Source of the DNA: Owenia fusiformis
Taxonomy: Eukaryota > Annelida > Polychaeta > Sabellida > Oweniidae
Length of the DNA stretch: 64,000 nucleotides
NCBI GenBank assembly: GCA_903813345.2
Contig: CAIIXF020000008.1
Span: forward strand, 28,584,005-28,648,004
Direction: 5' to 3'
Made by a program: the position numbers and the translations under genes. The notes beneath the pieces were generated by a model. It did not search any database. It saw only the letters and a list, made by a program, of their open reading frames with translations, and had not been told where the DNA came from. This document shows, piece after piece, positions 22,169 through 35,675 of this stretch (the first letter of the stretch is position 1; the number at the start of each line of letters is the position of its first letter).

Positions 22169-25100
22169 ATGGACGAAGATGATTTAGAATTCGACCAGCC
22201 TAAAAAGAAAGGGGTATGTATATGATTAATTAATGCATTGAAATAGTTAATCGATGTTAGATTTTGAACAGTTCAAAGATCGGAAGCAGGATGATATTTT
22301 TTAGATTTATTTCAGATCTGAGATTTTATCACACACAAGACTCAGTCTGTGTCACATATTTCGGCCCTTTTAAACGTTCCTCATACAAAGTGGTACCTGC
22401 CTCCCAAGACTCCTCTTGTCTGATATTTTCATTTGGTTGAAATAAATATTCTGACCATAAGTGTCCTATGAAAATATTGGTGTTCGAACACATTTGTTTA
22501 AAAATAAATTTTGATTAAAAATGGCTGATCGACAGAACACGAGGATTAAGACTGAGTACTAACTCTGTTGGTCTGTTGGATACATACTACCCGCTTCCCC
22601 TTGATACACAGTCAGTATGCAGTGCCTAAATCAAGATCTTTATCAAGAAAGGTAGACATAACTGCAGACTGACTGTGCCATGACAGATCTTGGGTTTAAT
22701 CTGTTGCTGAGATCTTCATCTTTCTACACTTGTTTGGTTCAAGTAAATGAGCTATGGACGCTGCAGTTCAACTTTTTATGTCAAAGAGTTGTTTCGGGAT
22801 CATGTCACTCCATCACATTTCAATTCATTGCACATTGTCTTCAATTCTTTGAACCTCATTGTAAAGCTGGTGTCAAATTTCCTGAAATTCAAGATATGAC
22901 ACGAAACAGTGGATTTGAGGACGGACATTGCCCCTCCAATAAAATATCACTATTTTGGCCTCCTATCAATGCAGGATTACCATTCATTATCATTGTGATC
23001 ATTCATTGTGACCAGAAAATAAAAAATAACAAGAAGCTTCGAATGAGGTATGAGGTATCTCATATATTTCTGAAATGGCTGCACAGTTGTCATTCTGAAA
23101 TTATGAATATTTTCTCAAAGCTGATCAAGAGGTTTCTCTTGAGCTACTGATCCTATTCAGCAATAGAATCATGCCGTCATCTATGTTTTCTTTGCCAGAG
23201 ATTACATGAGATCTTGACAACCGGGAATTTGCTGATTATCTTGTTCTGGCTTTAAAATTCAAATTCTGTTCTATTTATCTATTTATGATTTTATGTTAAA
23301 GTCAGATTTCATAAAACATGGATATTACTCCAGAATTCTACCTATTGGTTAATCGAGCGGATGTACAGTCAATTTCAGTGGTGTAAAACGACGTCTCCCG
23401 TGACCAACCTTAATATGTCTGTTTGATGCAACAAGTTTGCAATAGCAATGGTTTCAAGGTTGTTTACAGAAAGATGACGGAAAAAGTTGACACCATAGCA
23501 ACTTGAAATTTAAATAAACATTCACTAGAGTCCTCCCAGTATCACCATTGAAAAAATCAGAAAATTCTGATAATTTTAAGTATTTCTATTCTGCTTTCCA
23601 AGAAAATGTATTTTACAAAAAAATATAGATCAAGAGCATGTGGATTTTCTATTAAAGGGATTCCCAGGTACTTCATCAAAATAACGTCACTATTCAATTT
23701 AATATTCTCTTCAATCGACACATGCTAGTATAAACTATTATACTGTTGGTTCACAAGCTTAAAGAATTACATAACTTGACAGATTGAATAGAGTAAAACC
23801 TGTGTATGGTGAACACCTATGGAGCCAAAAAAGTGTTCACTGTAGGTATGTGTTCACTACAGAGATGGGATTTTATACAGGACTCAATAGAAAATATATC
23901 TTGAAGTGATGTTTGCTAAACACAGGTGTTCACTATAGAGAGGTGTTCACTAAGGCAAGTTTTTTTTCATAAATTCAAGTTCAAGTACAGGAAAGCCCAC
24001 GAGTGAACAAGTGACTTTTGTGTGGCTGTCAAAGTTAATCATCAGAATGGATTTTTATCACAATCTAGACCACAATGATGCATGAATTGTCATATTTGCC
24101 AAGTGTAAAAATGCAGTGATCTCCCTAGGAATTTTTCTCAAGTGGGGGCAAAATTCTTATATTCTCAATGCACACTATAATTGGTCAAAATATGGATATT
24201 TTTCATGATTTTTCTCATTTTAAGTGGGTGCAGATGGATTTCAGATGGCTGCAAGCCTATTTTCAAAATCTCAGGTGGGTGCTGCGCCCACTTGCTTTAA
24301 TGCTGGGGAGATCACTGGTTAGTGTATGACTTCCCGAATGAGTCCATGTATTGTACCTGAATGTCTATCTTGTAACCTTGTTGTATCTTTCAGGGTTTCC
24401 TAAAGCTGAAGCGGGTACTGTATATTACACTATGATAAAACATAGATTTAACATTAAGGACATGTATTGCCTTGTAGATCAATTTTTTGCTTCTTGTGAT
24501 TAATGGTACATGGCAATGTAATGCATGGTGATGGTGATCAATCGTGGATATTTACTGTTGTATGCTTAGTGTATGCGGAACCCTTTTTTGATAATGCAAC
24601 CCCTTTCTTTTTTTCCGCCAGTCAGATTGGCTATTTTTGGCCAGTTCAGTTTTAAAGTACATAATTCAGCCTAATTTGTCTTTGATGTTTGCTTTGGTTT
24701 TTAAAATTTAAAAAAATGGAAATCTTTATAGTAAACTATGTTTAGAATTTAAACCAAATATAGTGTTTAGTGGAACTAAATCAAATAAACTGAATACAAA
24801 AATGAGGTAACATAAAAAAAGTCTGAAGTCTGTTTTTCTTACAGAAGGTCAGAATAAACTTCCTTGCTCTGCAATACCCTTCCTTGCTGTGTAATACCCT
24901 CCCTTGCAGTGCAATACCCGCCTCTTTCTCTTTGCATGTTTCATAAATGAATCAATCTATTAAAAGTATTAAGCTATTTTGCATATTGTTTCAAAACCAT
25001 TTATATTTGAAATAAAATAAGAGGCCATGATATAAGAAAAAAAACATCATTGACTTAGTTGAACATAAAGATTCCATACCCAGATTTAAATTTTATAGAC

Positions 25101-28100
25101 ATTATTGTTGGAATCCTTATCTTCTATCAGGCCCAATAAGAAATGATCTTATTCACCTTTCCCCAAAGTCAGCTCATGAATATTATAATTAGCAAATCTC
25201 AAAACTCTGACGTCAGAGTAGGGCAGATTTTCGCGGGAAAATCCTAACACATTAGAAGTCAATGGGAATCATGACGGAAACGGGTTAATTTTATTGTCAA
25301 ATTATGTTGAGTAGTGATAATATTTATGATAAATGTAATGGAATTTAATTAATTATACTCCCGTCTATATTCCCCCTTCTTGTTATATTGTTCTGGGGAA
25401 TCAAATGAATAGAGAAATATTGATGTGAAGAGTCCAATGTTCCCTGTACATTTTCACTATATCTAGAATGCCGACTGTATAAAACCCCATGTTAATTCTT
25501 GACTGTCAAAATGTTAACATCCCATGGTAATCTTAAGTTTGTGTAATATTTTCTCATGGGGAGTGAAGAAGGGGGTACGGCTTAACCTTGAAAAAAAACT
25601 ATTCGACTCTCAAATCTGGGCCAAAGCGTTACTTTCACTTACAATCAGCTACTTATTATACCACATGAAACAATGTTACTTTTATGTCTGCCGAAGAATT
25701 TGACAATGGTTACATGAGTGATGACTAATTTCATTGAATGTTAAGGCCGTTCATGTATGCTTATTGAGACAATGTACCAGAGTTGCTTGTTTTACCGACA
25801 ATCGTCTATTTGAAGAGATTTATCTCTTGAAAAGCCCATGGGCGTTCTTTTAAATATCGAACTTTTTAGAGAACTTTTAGGATATTTTTGGACGTAGACG
25901 TACAAGAGAGAAACTCCGGCGGTTTACCAAGGGGGAGCTTTATGACAGTTTTGGCAAAAAATCATGCAAAAAGTGCTCAGAATGGTAAAAAGCTGCATAA
26001 TTTTGAAAGAGTATCTGACCAGACCTGCAAAAATACATGACCAATCCCAAATTATTTGGGCAACCCGATGAGAAAAATGCAAGTGGACTCTGACATTTAA
26101 AACTGTTGTTCATATATTTTTATTAGAAACATAATGAACTATTTAATTAAATAATCATGATAAATGTATACTGCTAATCCATACAGTCTTATTGTTTGAA
26201 TAATTGTCAATTTTTGGTTTGCGTAATTGGATTCACTTTGTTAAAAGACTAGCACTCGTATCACAATTATTTCTATGGTTTGATTTACCGGATGGTGTAT
26301 TTAAGACACAGCTTAAGGCAAAATAGTCAGAAAAATATATTTCACTTAGTTTTGTTATCATTTAATTTATAATGAGATTTATTTCACTCATTGGGCGATC
26401 TAATAGTAATTGAAGTTTTGGCGCGAAATGTGCCCTGCTTTGACGTCATTGATTTTCATCGACCAATCAGCGCAGCGGTCAAATGAGTACACTTTGGACT
26501 TTGGGGAAAGGTGAATACATGTACAGTAGTACACATGTAAATAGATTCAGGATTCTCTGACAGGTCATTTGTTAACTTAAATGAGGATTTGAAATTTTGA
26601 TTGAAATCATTCAAAATCCTGTATTCAAAGAAATTCTCAATTCTTTTAGTTCAAATCTCCACCTTTAAAGGCTTAATTATACGATTTTAGACTATTGACT
26701 AAAATAGTCAAGGCAAAAGACTTATGAGTAAATAATTGTGTGATGCTATACCTCAGACTGAAAGCAAATCAAAGACGACCTAATATTGTATAATGATATC
26801 AGGCTGAAACAGAGGAAGTTCCCCAGAATATGAACCTCCATATAAAATAATCCTCTAGGTGTACATCTTCACATGGAAATAGGTTCATCCATGAATTATG
26901 GGATATATCCCCCAACAGTCATCCTGCATGCCAGACCCAACCCCCTTTGGTGGAATGCTTTGCATGTCATAGAATGAAATATTTTATTTATTATGTTGTA
27001 ATTGTTGAAATTGTATTGTTAAAGCTATACTCTACTATGGTGTTAATGCCTGGGTCACATTTGCTGATCAATCAGCCGGTGCCCGGCTGATTGAGTGTTT
27101 TGCTCAATATTGTATTCAATTTTGAACAAAATACTCAATCGGCCTGGCACCATAGTGAAGATCGGAGCAAATGTGACCAAGGCATTACTACAAGATCTTG
27201 GGATTATCTGTAATTTTAGGAATTTATTTCCCTAATTTCAAAGTAACTGCTAATACAAGTTCTTTGAGGCTAATCATTTTGCCTGAATATTTTGGTTAGA
27301 CAACTATATATTGAACGGTCCCTCGGGTTGCTGTTTTATTATGGACTTCAAATAATTTGACCTAAAGTTGTTGTTTTCTAATTCTATTCTATTTTTTCAT
27401 TTTAATTTCTGTGACCTTATTTTTATAAAATGATTGCATGAAAAAATGTAGTTCATTTTTACTGAGCATATAACCTTGGAACTTTTCAATTTTTTTTCAA
27501 ATTTTTCCGAATTAATTTTCAATTTTTTTTCAAAATTTTTTTGTCAATTTTTCAAAAATTTTTTTCAAATTTTTCAAATATCTTTTTTTCAAAATATTTT
27601 TAAAAATAGTATCTGTAGGATACGATTGGGTATCACGTCATATGGATCAGATACGATTTTAGTGGCGTATACGAAAATTATCTTGTGTTGGTATCCCCAT
27701 ATATATTTAGTATCCATTGGATAAAAGTTAATAAGTGAAGTAGAACTGTACTTTCACCCTAATAACAATTAAGTGACACAATATCTTTCATAAGTTTATT
27801 TTCAAAACTGATTAAAATATTGCTAATTACAGAGCGCAAAGCAAGGACGTAGATCGCGACGTCCTCCTGTTGATGATGACGTTGGTGTAGCTGAAGATGA
27901 TATGATTGCAGAGACCACCCCAACAACATCAAACTCTAGTAAGAATCGTGTAAGTATGAGATTTAGGGTTTTATCGCCCATACTTGGTTGTAAGCTATCT
28001 ATAAACAGCTGTATGGATAATGTCGACTCTACAAGGTAATTTTTGAGGTAGGGTTTTAAAGAGAGACTAGAAACATAGAAAACAGCAATATTGATGTAAC

Positions 28101-31100
28101 TATTTTCTGAATATCCTTTTCTTCAAATTTTATCTCACATACATGTAGTGATATGGATAAAATGTACAGTATGTATGGTAATTTTTGAGACAGGATTTTA
28201 GCGGGAAAGAACAGGAATAAGCTTGAGGTAACAGCAATCATGTTATTGTCTCCATTTTCTAAAAAAAGTCCCAAGAATTCTGATTTTATTTCTTCAAATT
28301 TTTTTAATGTTTATTTGACGATAACTTTATTTAGTTATTCAATCTGTCAGAATGAGATTACACGCTTTATATCCTGCATCGTTATCTTCCTCAATTCAAA
28401 TATTATATTACAGAGTGATGGGCCACCGAAACCACAACGTCGCACAGGAGGATGGGGAGATGACAGTTCTAAAAGGTGAAAACAATCAGATAAATGTCAA
28501 GAAAAAACACTCAATGGTCAATATCTGAAGGAACAGTCAATTTTAGTACCCAAATAAAATAATATCCAACTGATATGACGTGATGTTAAATTTATTTTCC
28601 AATGGATATATTTTTTCATTTCAGAATTTCAAACACCAAAAGTGGTGGTTTAAATGTTTCACGGAGCATCCTTCAGCAAACACCTATTTAATTTGAGAAG
28701 ATATTTGACTTTTTGGATTTAAATATTAAGTTATTTTATTTTGATTTGAAGGACATGTAATATTTGAGCTATTTGTAGAATGCAAAAACTTATCTATATG
28801 AGTAGATATGAGATCCTATGATTTTCTTCAGCTATCATTTTTATCCACTCATGGATGTCAACCATCTCCTTGTATGGATAAAAAGATATCCCTAAAAAAT
28901 AATAGGATATCCTCTGTTTATAAATTATTTATACATTCTTATTTATTTATTTTTAGGAGGAGGGGAGGAGATGTGGAGGAAGAGTGAGTTCAATTTTTTT
29001 TTTTTTTGGGGAGTAAAGACTGTAATTCTGTGATTTATGGCACAATATATGACCAATGACCAATTTTTTTTCGATCATTGTTAAAAGACCGAAAATCAGT
29101 TTTCTAATTGGATAAACAAACCAGAAAGCTTTTTGCATTTATCTTGGTCTATAATCAAATGGTGAAGTTACCCCATAATAGACTGGTAAATCAATTTAAT
29201 GTCGTTAATGAAAAACATGGTAAATATTCCATATTAGAGAGATAGATGTCTAATGAACTAGGTTTGTTTTATAATGTACCCTCTTTATATATTTAGATAA
29301 ATTAAATTAAACATTTTATTTCAGTAGTATGGATTTCTTGGATGAGGATTTGGAAGATGGGTACTAATGTTACTGATTTATTTTTTTGATGTGATCTAGA
29401 TATCTAACTATTGTATTTTAGTGTTACTTAAAATAGCGTGCATAATATGTGTACAATTTTGAATGTGTATAGAACAAGACCAGAGTCATTTGTTGTGATC
29501 TTATATGACAAAAGACTATATGTATTTTATCACTTCTAATTGCGATTTTTCAATGGTGTAGAATGTGCTCTTTGGAGCAGTGTGTGGGAGGGAGATTGAC
29601 GGCCTAATTATCAAAGTGAAGGCTTGCGACTGTAGCTTCACAAAATCGATATAGAAAATCTGCATCAAACTGCTTATCCCCATACAGTAAAACCTGTCTA
29701 ATCCGAACACCATTGGGACCGGATAAAAGCATTCAGATTAGGAGGTATTCACATTTCATGGTTTTTGCATTCGCAATATTCCGGATTCTGAAGAATTATG
29801 AATACATTCTCGGTAAATATTTATAGTTCTTTTGACAACATAGCTGTATGGCATTCCAGAAATTTGAAAACTCGATTTAAATGAATCTAGTCATGCTGGA
29901 AAGAGAGACCATTCAAGATTTTTTCCCAAAGTTTTGATATAATGACAATATTTGAGCAATTTTGTATGAAACATCAGAAATTTTATGAAAAGTGTTCAGA
30001 TTAGACAGGTGAATTTTTCATATATGACTGTTCACTGTTCAAATTGGGAGGTGTTCACATTTCTTGTTTTTTTTAACATGGGAGTCAATGTGAGGAAAAA
30101 ATGGGACCGAAAAAAAGTGTTCAGATATACAGGTTCTACTGTATTTAATGCTGCATATTTTTGTCGATTTTGGGAAGCTATGTCCTTTGTACCGTTGCCA
30201 TAGAACAAATGTGAATGAGGTATAAGTCAGGATAAGACTCCTGCATATTACCTGAATGCAATCTTTGGGAATTTTCTAGAGTTTGTCACTTTTTAGAAAT
30301 TTAAGCACTTGCTTTTCCTGAATACTTTTAATGTTTTGCAGAGTTTTGAAACCCTCTGTTGTAAAAATGTTTAGGGATTTTAGATTTACGATAATTCATC
30401 GTGCACATAACTGGAGTGATTGTTTTATGATAACAACAACTGAATGTATATATATTGAGTGATGATGAGTGGCATTTATAAACATATTGTGTTTTGATTA
30501 TTTTTATTATCAAAATTACCTGAGACTGCTGATGACAGTATATTGAAAATGTATTAAATATCTCATTTGTAGGAGGAGCGATAGTTATGATTTTCAGATC
30601 ATATGATGCTAGAAGTATGATTAATTAGATCCTTAAATTTGAAATTTTAATATGAGAAATGCAGTTTGCATGTAAAATGCAGAAAATTAAAAATAAATTA
30701 TTTTATTGCCAATCCCATTGTGATCCCTTCAGTGCATATTCATGAAGAACATCTTTATCTTCTTAAAACATCCGTCACTAAGTTGTGCGACATTGTTATA
30801 TATTAAATATTATTAAATAGAAAAGTATAGCAATACAATGTATTTTAATGTTTGAAAGCATCTACAAGTACAAACTACAGTATATTATGATACTATAGCT
30901 GCAGTAACTAAAATTCAATGTCTGTCACCTAATTAAATAATGTTTAACCCCCTCCCCTAGTGCGATTTCATTTTTTGAGGTACATTGAAATGTTGACCCA
31001 GCCCATAATTTTAATGGTCAATAGACGAGTGATAAGACATTCTTTGATCAGATAATAGTTTACAGGTTTTGACACATACTAATGACAGATTTGATTAAAA

Positions 31101-34100
31101 TTTTATGGGCTGATATTTAATAGTATAAGTGCACATAAAATAACAAAGGCTGCTCCAAGGTCTGCCTTCCATGATTACATGTGTTAATTATGACCATGTT
31201 TATACGGGATATACCAAAAAGGTATTGCTCACCTTCATTGGTGGTAAACACAATACAATACAATACAATACAATACAATGCAATACAATGCAATGCAATG
31301 CAATACAATACAATACAATTCAATACATCTGCTCGAAACTGAATTTCTAATTAATCACTCAATTCAAAATGGCCACCATCTTTTACATTTAAATATCTTT
31401 TCCATTTGACCCCAAACATGCCAAACTGTGTAACAGATTATCTAAAGAAATATGATGCTTTAAGACTTGAGTCTTCAAATCATGTATATGTATATTTATA
31501 TATTTCATAGGAAACGTCAAGCTCGCAGGTTGCATAGAAGGTAGTATGTATTGTTGGTTATATGGCAGCTAAACAACTTGTATGGCATGTTACCTTCTAT
31601 AGCTACTCAACACATTTAAGAGAACATACGCAAATGCATGAAGGCATCTAAAATATTTATATTCCTATTAAACACTTTATATGGCTATTAAATACTTTAC
31701 AGCTCAGGGCTACTAAACACTTAATGGTTACTGAGTACCTTAAAGGGTTTGTTAACATCCTGGCAACTAAATACATTGTTGGACAATGTAGCATCCCATA
31801 TCGCAACTAAACATTTTACATGGCAACTAAAACATTTTATAGGACAACTAAACTAAACATGCACTTTTTGTCTACTTAACGCAATAAAGCCACTATATAC
31901 CTGACATTGAAAGGGCATCTAAATATCCAATAGAGTATTACATGTGTTAAAGGGTGACAAAACATATAATAGGGCATCTAAATACCAGATAATCAAATTA
32001 GATCTTAATGGAACTGAACACTTCAAAGGCAATTGTGCATGTTAAAACTTGTAAGTAAATCAAATATAAAAGTGTTCTGTTTTGATTTGTGTCAATTAAG
32101 AACATATTTCCAACAAGGACACTGTCTTCCCCATTTTTGGAACTTTTTCCCATTTATTGCAAGATTGTACTATTACCTACTATATACTATGTTTTCAAAT
32201 TTTCAATTGAATGCAAATCCGTTTTCAACTTGGTGTAGGGCCTAGCTGCTTCAGTGCTGGGAATTCACTGAATCATTTGGTATCAGTGCTTCTTTATTTT
32301 AGCCATGCCAACACTAAAAATAATTGCATGAACTGACCATTTTTGTTAATTGTAAATGTACTTGACTTCCTCAAGCCCTTGTGGCCCCTCCCCTACACTC
32401 CTCACCTCTATAGGAAGGTGTAGTAGACTAGTTGATAGGAGGAGTGAGGGAGGGTTCTGGAAACTGTACATAAGACTAAACTTGCATGTATCTCTGTTTC
32501 AGTGAAAGGTTCCTGGCAAATGGGTAAACACATGTACTGTAGAACTGATACATAACAATAACCCAATGTACTTCTGGAACTTTTTGTGAAGTTCTTGTTA
32601 AACTTTTAATCAACTGATCTGTCATGTTGTCTTCCTTTCAGTCAATTCATACTGTGCATTATGGTACTGATACAATGTCCTATTGGTGTCACTAGCTGTT
32701 ATGTGTAATTCTGTCTGAAAGTAATATTCAATGAAGGATCTCATAGTTGAAGAAATGTAATTTATTTCATCTGTGAAGATATATTTCACTAACTCCAATA
32801 ACAGCATTGTATACCTTTGTACTATATGTACATCTTAAATGTTATGTATCTTATATAATATGACTTTTTGTATTTTTGTATGTATACCAATGCGGGATCT
32901 TTGACAAAGATTGCTGCATAGATGGAGCTAGATTTCCAGCATCAAAATTTTACAAAATTATTCACTTTTATAATAAACAATACCTGTCACTGTGAAGATT
33001 TACCAAGATCCATTTTTGAAACCCCTCAATTTTAGTAATATGCACATGTGTTATTAACTGGTATTGATATAAAATATGTGTATCTTTCACTTTGGTGTGT
33101 TAGTGTGTTAATTGAAAAATCTTACTACATCTAATCTTAATAACACCTTAAACACCCCCCCCCCCCTTAATTATACCATTTTCTTCTCAAACTCAGAGAA
33201 AATGTTTTATTGAAGCTCATAGTTTAAATAAACAAAAATTAACATATTCTAAAATATATACATGTACACACAAAGAAATCACATTAGAATATGGAATACC
33301 AAAAATATACATACAAATATGTAATTCTATATTTTAAATATATCTAATAGCCTACCCATAGGGCTACAATGATGATAATGTTCCAAATAAATTCTCAGAA
33401 GACTCATGGATGAGTTGTGGATCCATGTGATTGGAGAACGCCAAGGCCAATGAAACACAATGATAAAATTTTGTTCGCATTAAATAATACATCAAAATCC
33501 AAATGCTAACCATTGCTCTATTAGGTACAGTGTTTCACGTTCCTAAGACTTCAATTTGTGTTCTGATTTGATTTTTTTTTTCTTTCAGTGAAAGATTAAA
33601 GCCCACTGCGATATCAGATGATGACAACTCAGACAATGGTAAGCTTAATGAAAAAGAGCTAAGCTGTGAGCTAAAAACGTCATTATTTTTACGTTTATTA
33701 TTTTCTTCTTAACTTTTTTTATGACAGAAACTGGGCTTAAAGGAATTAGAAGGATAGACATTGAACTGAAAAATTACTTCAGGATCACCCTGTAGTATGT
33801 ATTTCTAATTTTATAACTACATGTACAACAGGTTACAATATTACAACGTTTGTGAGAAATAATACATGACCTATATGTATTTAATAATGAATGTTTCAGA
33901 TATCCCTGTTATACCAGACCTTGATGATGTTCAAGAAGAAGATATGAGCAACCAAGTGGCCCAAGCTCCAACGTAAGTAGCATAAAGAAACCATTAAAGT
34001 GCCAATAGCTGTGATTCTTGTCCTAAATAAACCTAAAATAATTTGTTTAATAGTGTTAACATGTAACCTCTGCAGTTGGCCATTGGACAAGGCATATATT

Positions 34101-35675
34101 TTGAATTCATAATTATATGTAAGTAAACTAACACAATCAATAGACAATCACATTTTATTTTCTGAAAAAGCAAAAGAGCTTGAAATTCCTCATCCTCACC
34201 TAGTAGCTCCAATTTCAGTACATGTATTACATGTATTATATAATGAATTTACAAATATTAACTTCAAATATATGACATTATGTTGCTATACCCAGCTAGC
34301 TATATCCCTGTACAGTGTGAATCAATGTGGCAAAATCTTGTTATCAATGTAAACAAAATCTCTGTAAGCTGGTAAGTGGAACACCTCCAGAGTAGAACAC
34401 TATTTTAAGGATTAAAAGACATTTAATTTAAACACAGGATTTAATGTATTTCAAAAGAATTATGTCATTAGCATAAGTGATTTGAAGAGATCCCCATTAG
34501 TATTCTTTAAAAATATATCTCAGTTTAGTGCCCATCGGGCATTGTTGTGAGAATCAGTTTGTGATATTATGTTCTAAAGTGTGTACTTGTACATTGTGAA
34601 ATCAGAAACTAAAAGATGCAAATATTCCTATTTTTTGTAGCATGCTTGTGAACAGAGTCTCCACATTTCGGGAACTTGACAATGATCTCCTCAAGCATGC
34701 AGCTTTTCTAACTCTGGTAAGTTTCAGACTATAACACAGTTGATTTAAATATAATAAGCTGATACACTCAAAGTTTCAGAATTCAGAAGTTTCATGAGGA
34801 ATGCTCATCAAATTGTCGAACTTCGCAAATATCTATCTGTGCATGCAATATGTATTTACTTAACTTTCTTATGGTTCTGATACTGCATATAATGTAAATA
34901 TGCTTTCTTTAACATCTTATACTAAGTAAGTAATACCACATTTTAAACAAATAGTTGTCAGGAATAAAAAACTTACTGCCAACATGAGTTGCTCTATAGT
35001 AGGCTTGTGTCTGGACCCCATCACCTTTTATCATTGTCAATATGTTATTTCATCATGAGAACAATTTTGTGTGATTTGAATCGGAATGAACTGTCAACCA
35101 GTGATTTTATTCTACTGTATTTTTGATACATATATCTTAACCATCTAGTTTTGTGTTGTAGGATAATGAAATAGATCTCAAGATTCTAGCACAGTGTTTA
35201 TCGTCCGAGGCTGATGTCACGGAGGTGAGCTATAAGATGTTATGTTCTTTACATTTCAAGTGCAATAAAACATATTTTGACAAAAATGCTAAGAAAAGGC
35301 AAACTTGACATTGATTCAGATGAAATACAGAAAACATTGGGCCCAAGATAGTCTTATTTCACAAGGTGCCGCCAGGATATATGGTGCTTTAAATTGTTAT
35401 TCAACAGAAACAGAGTTAGATGTTAAAGCGTGGGATACAAGAATATCAGAGTGTAATATGGATTCTGTATGATACAAAAACAAAGGATGTTTTTATGTCA
35501 CTTTAGATCATTAGAAATTTCACCATTATTGACTGATAATGCACTTTGTCTTTATTTTACTTTTCAGGAGGACAAGCCATGGGATTGGGACCGACTTTTT
35601 ACTGAGGTATCATATGATCTCACAACTGAATGGGAAGCCAATGAAGCCACGGAGGAACAGGACACAAAATCATAA
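22169..35675 (+). CDS. IFT43: IFT43, intraflagellar transport protein 43
   Basis: IFT43 is a small peripheral subunit of the IFT-A complex, which drives retrograde transport in cilia. Exons: 22169-22213 (or the duplicate at 13820-13864), 27833-27949, 28414-28475, 28957-28983, 29325-29360, 31511-31540, 32503-32523, 33589-33638, 33900-33972, 34641-34716, 35162-35224, 35568-35675. They join into 235 codons plus stop; human IFT43 is slightly over 200 residues. The N-terminal half is acidic/basic and low in complexity. The C-terminal half is the conserved IFT43 domain: DIPVIPDLDDVQEED, then VNRVSTFRELDNDLLKHAAF, IDLKILAQCLS and WDWDRLFTEVS, close to vertebrate IFT43. Four internal exons of 27, 36, 30 and 21 nt all start and end in phase 2, so each could be skipped without a frame change. 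The gene is convergent with SPATA17. Confidence 0.92.
24114..24317. mobile_element. Short non-autonomous DNA transposon, 204 bp (copy 2)
   Basis: Same element as at 15765-15968, carried along by the 8,349-bp duplication rather than inserted separately. Confidence 0.7.
25150..26517. mobile_element. Non-autonomous DNA transposon, about 1.37 kb (copy 2)
   Basis: Duplicate of 16801-18168 at +8,349. It is identical as far as I can read, so it arose by segmental duplication rather than transposition. Confidence 0.7.
27045..27186. mobile_element. Foldback MITE, 142 bp (copy 2)
   Basis: Duplicate of 18696-18837 carried by the tandem block. Confidence 0.8.
29683..30143. mobile_element. Inverted-repeat element of the TACAGTAAAACCTGT family, in an IFT43 intron
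   Basis: The left end TACAGTAAAACCTGT is mirrored at the right by ACAGGTTCTACTGTA. The interior repeats GTTCAGATTAGA / GGAGGTGTTCACATTTC motifs in both halves. It has no coding capacity and occupies the intron after the exon at 29325-29360. Confidence 0.75.
31251..31325. repeat. (CAATA)n pentanucleotide microsatellite
   Basis: Fifteen pentamers of CAATA, with a few CAATG, lie just upstream of the 30-nt IFT43 microexon at 31511. Confidence 0.97.
31550..31990. repeat. Decayed tandem repeat around GGCAACTAAACA
   Basis: Variants of GGCTACTAAACACTTTA / GGCAACTAAACATTTTA recur roughly every 20-35 bases over about 440 bases of IFT43 intron, with heavy divergence. Unit borders are not sharp. Confidence 0.5.

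Larger units (their letters stand above)
19481..27829. repeat. 8,349-bp tandem duplication, copy 2
   Basis: This is the second unit of the direct duplication. It ends three bases before the last base of the CAG acceptor of IFT43 exon 2 (exon starts 27833), so this copy is joined to the rest of the gene in the native arrangement. All transposon-like repeats of copy 1 are present here at +8,349. Confidence 0.97.

Noticed and set aside
28625-28691. Possible alternative last exon of IFT43 (TTTCAG acceptor, 22 codons, TAA)
   Set aside because: It is in phase, but has no nearby polyadenylation signal and would remove the conserved domain. The main gene model does not need it.
30574-30601. GTAG followed by GAGGAGCGATAG, an exon-like start in IFT43
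   Set aside because: No usable donor before an in-frame stop.
33896-34147. 83-codon minus-strand open frame
   Set aside because: Antisense shadow of the IFT43 exon at 33900-33972.
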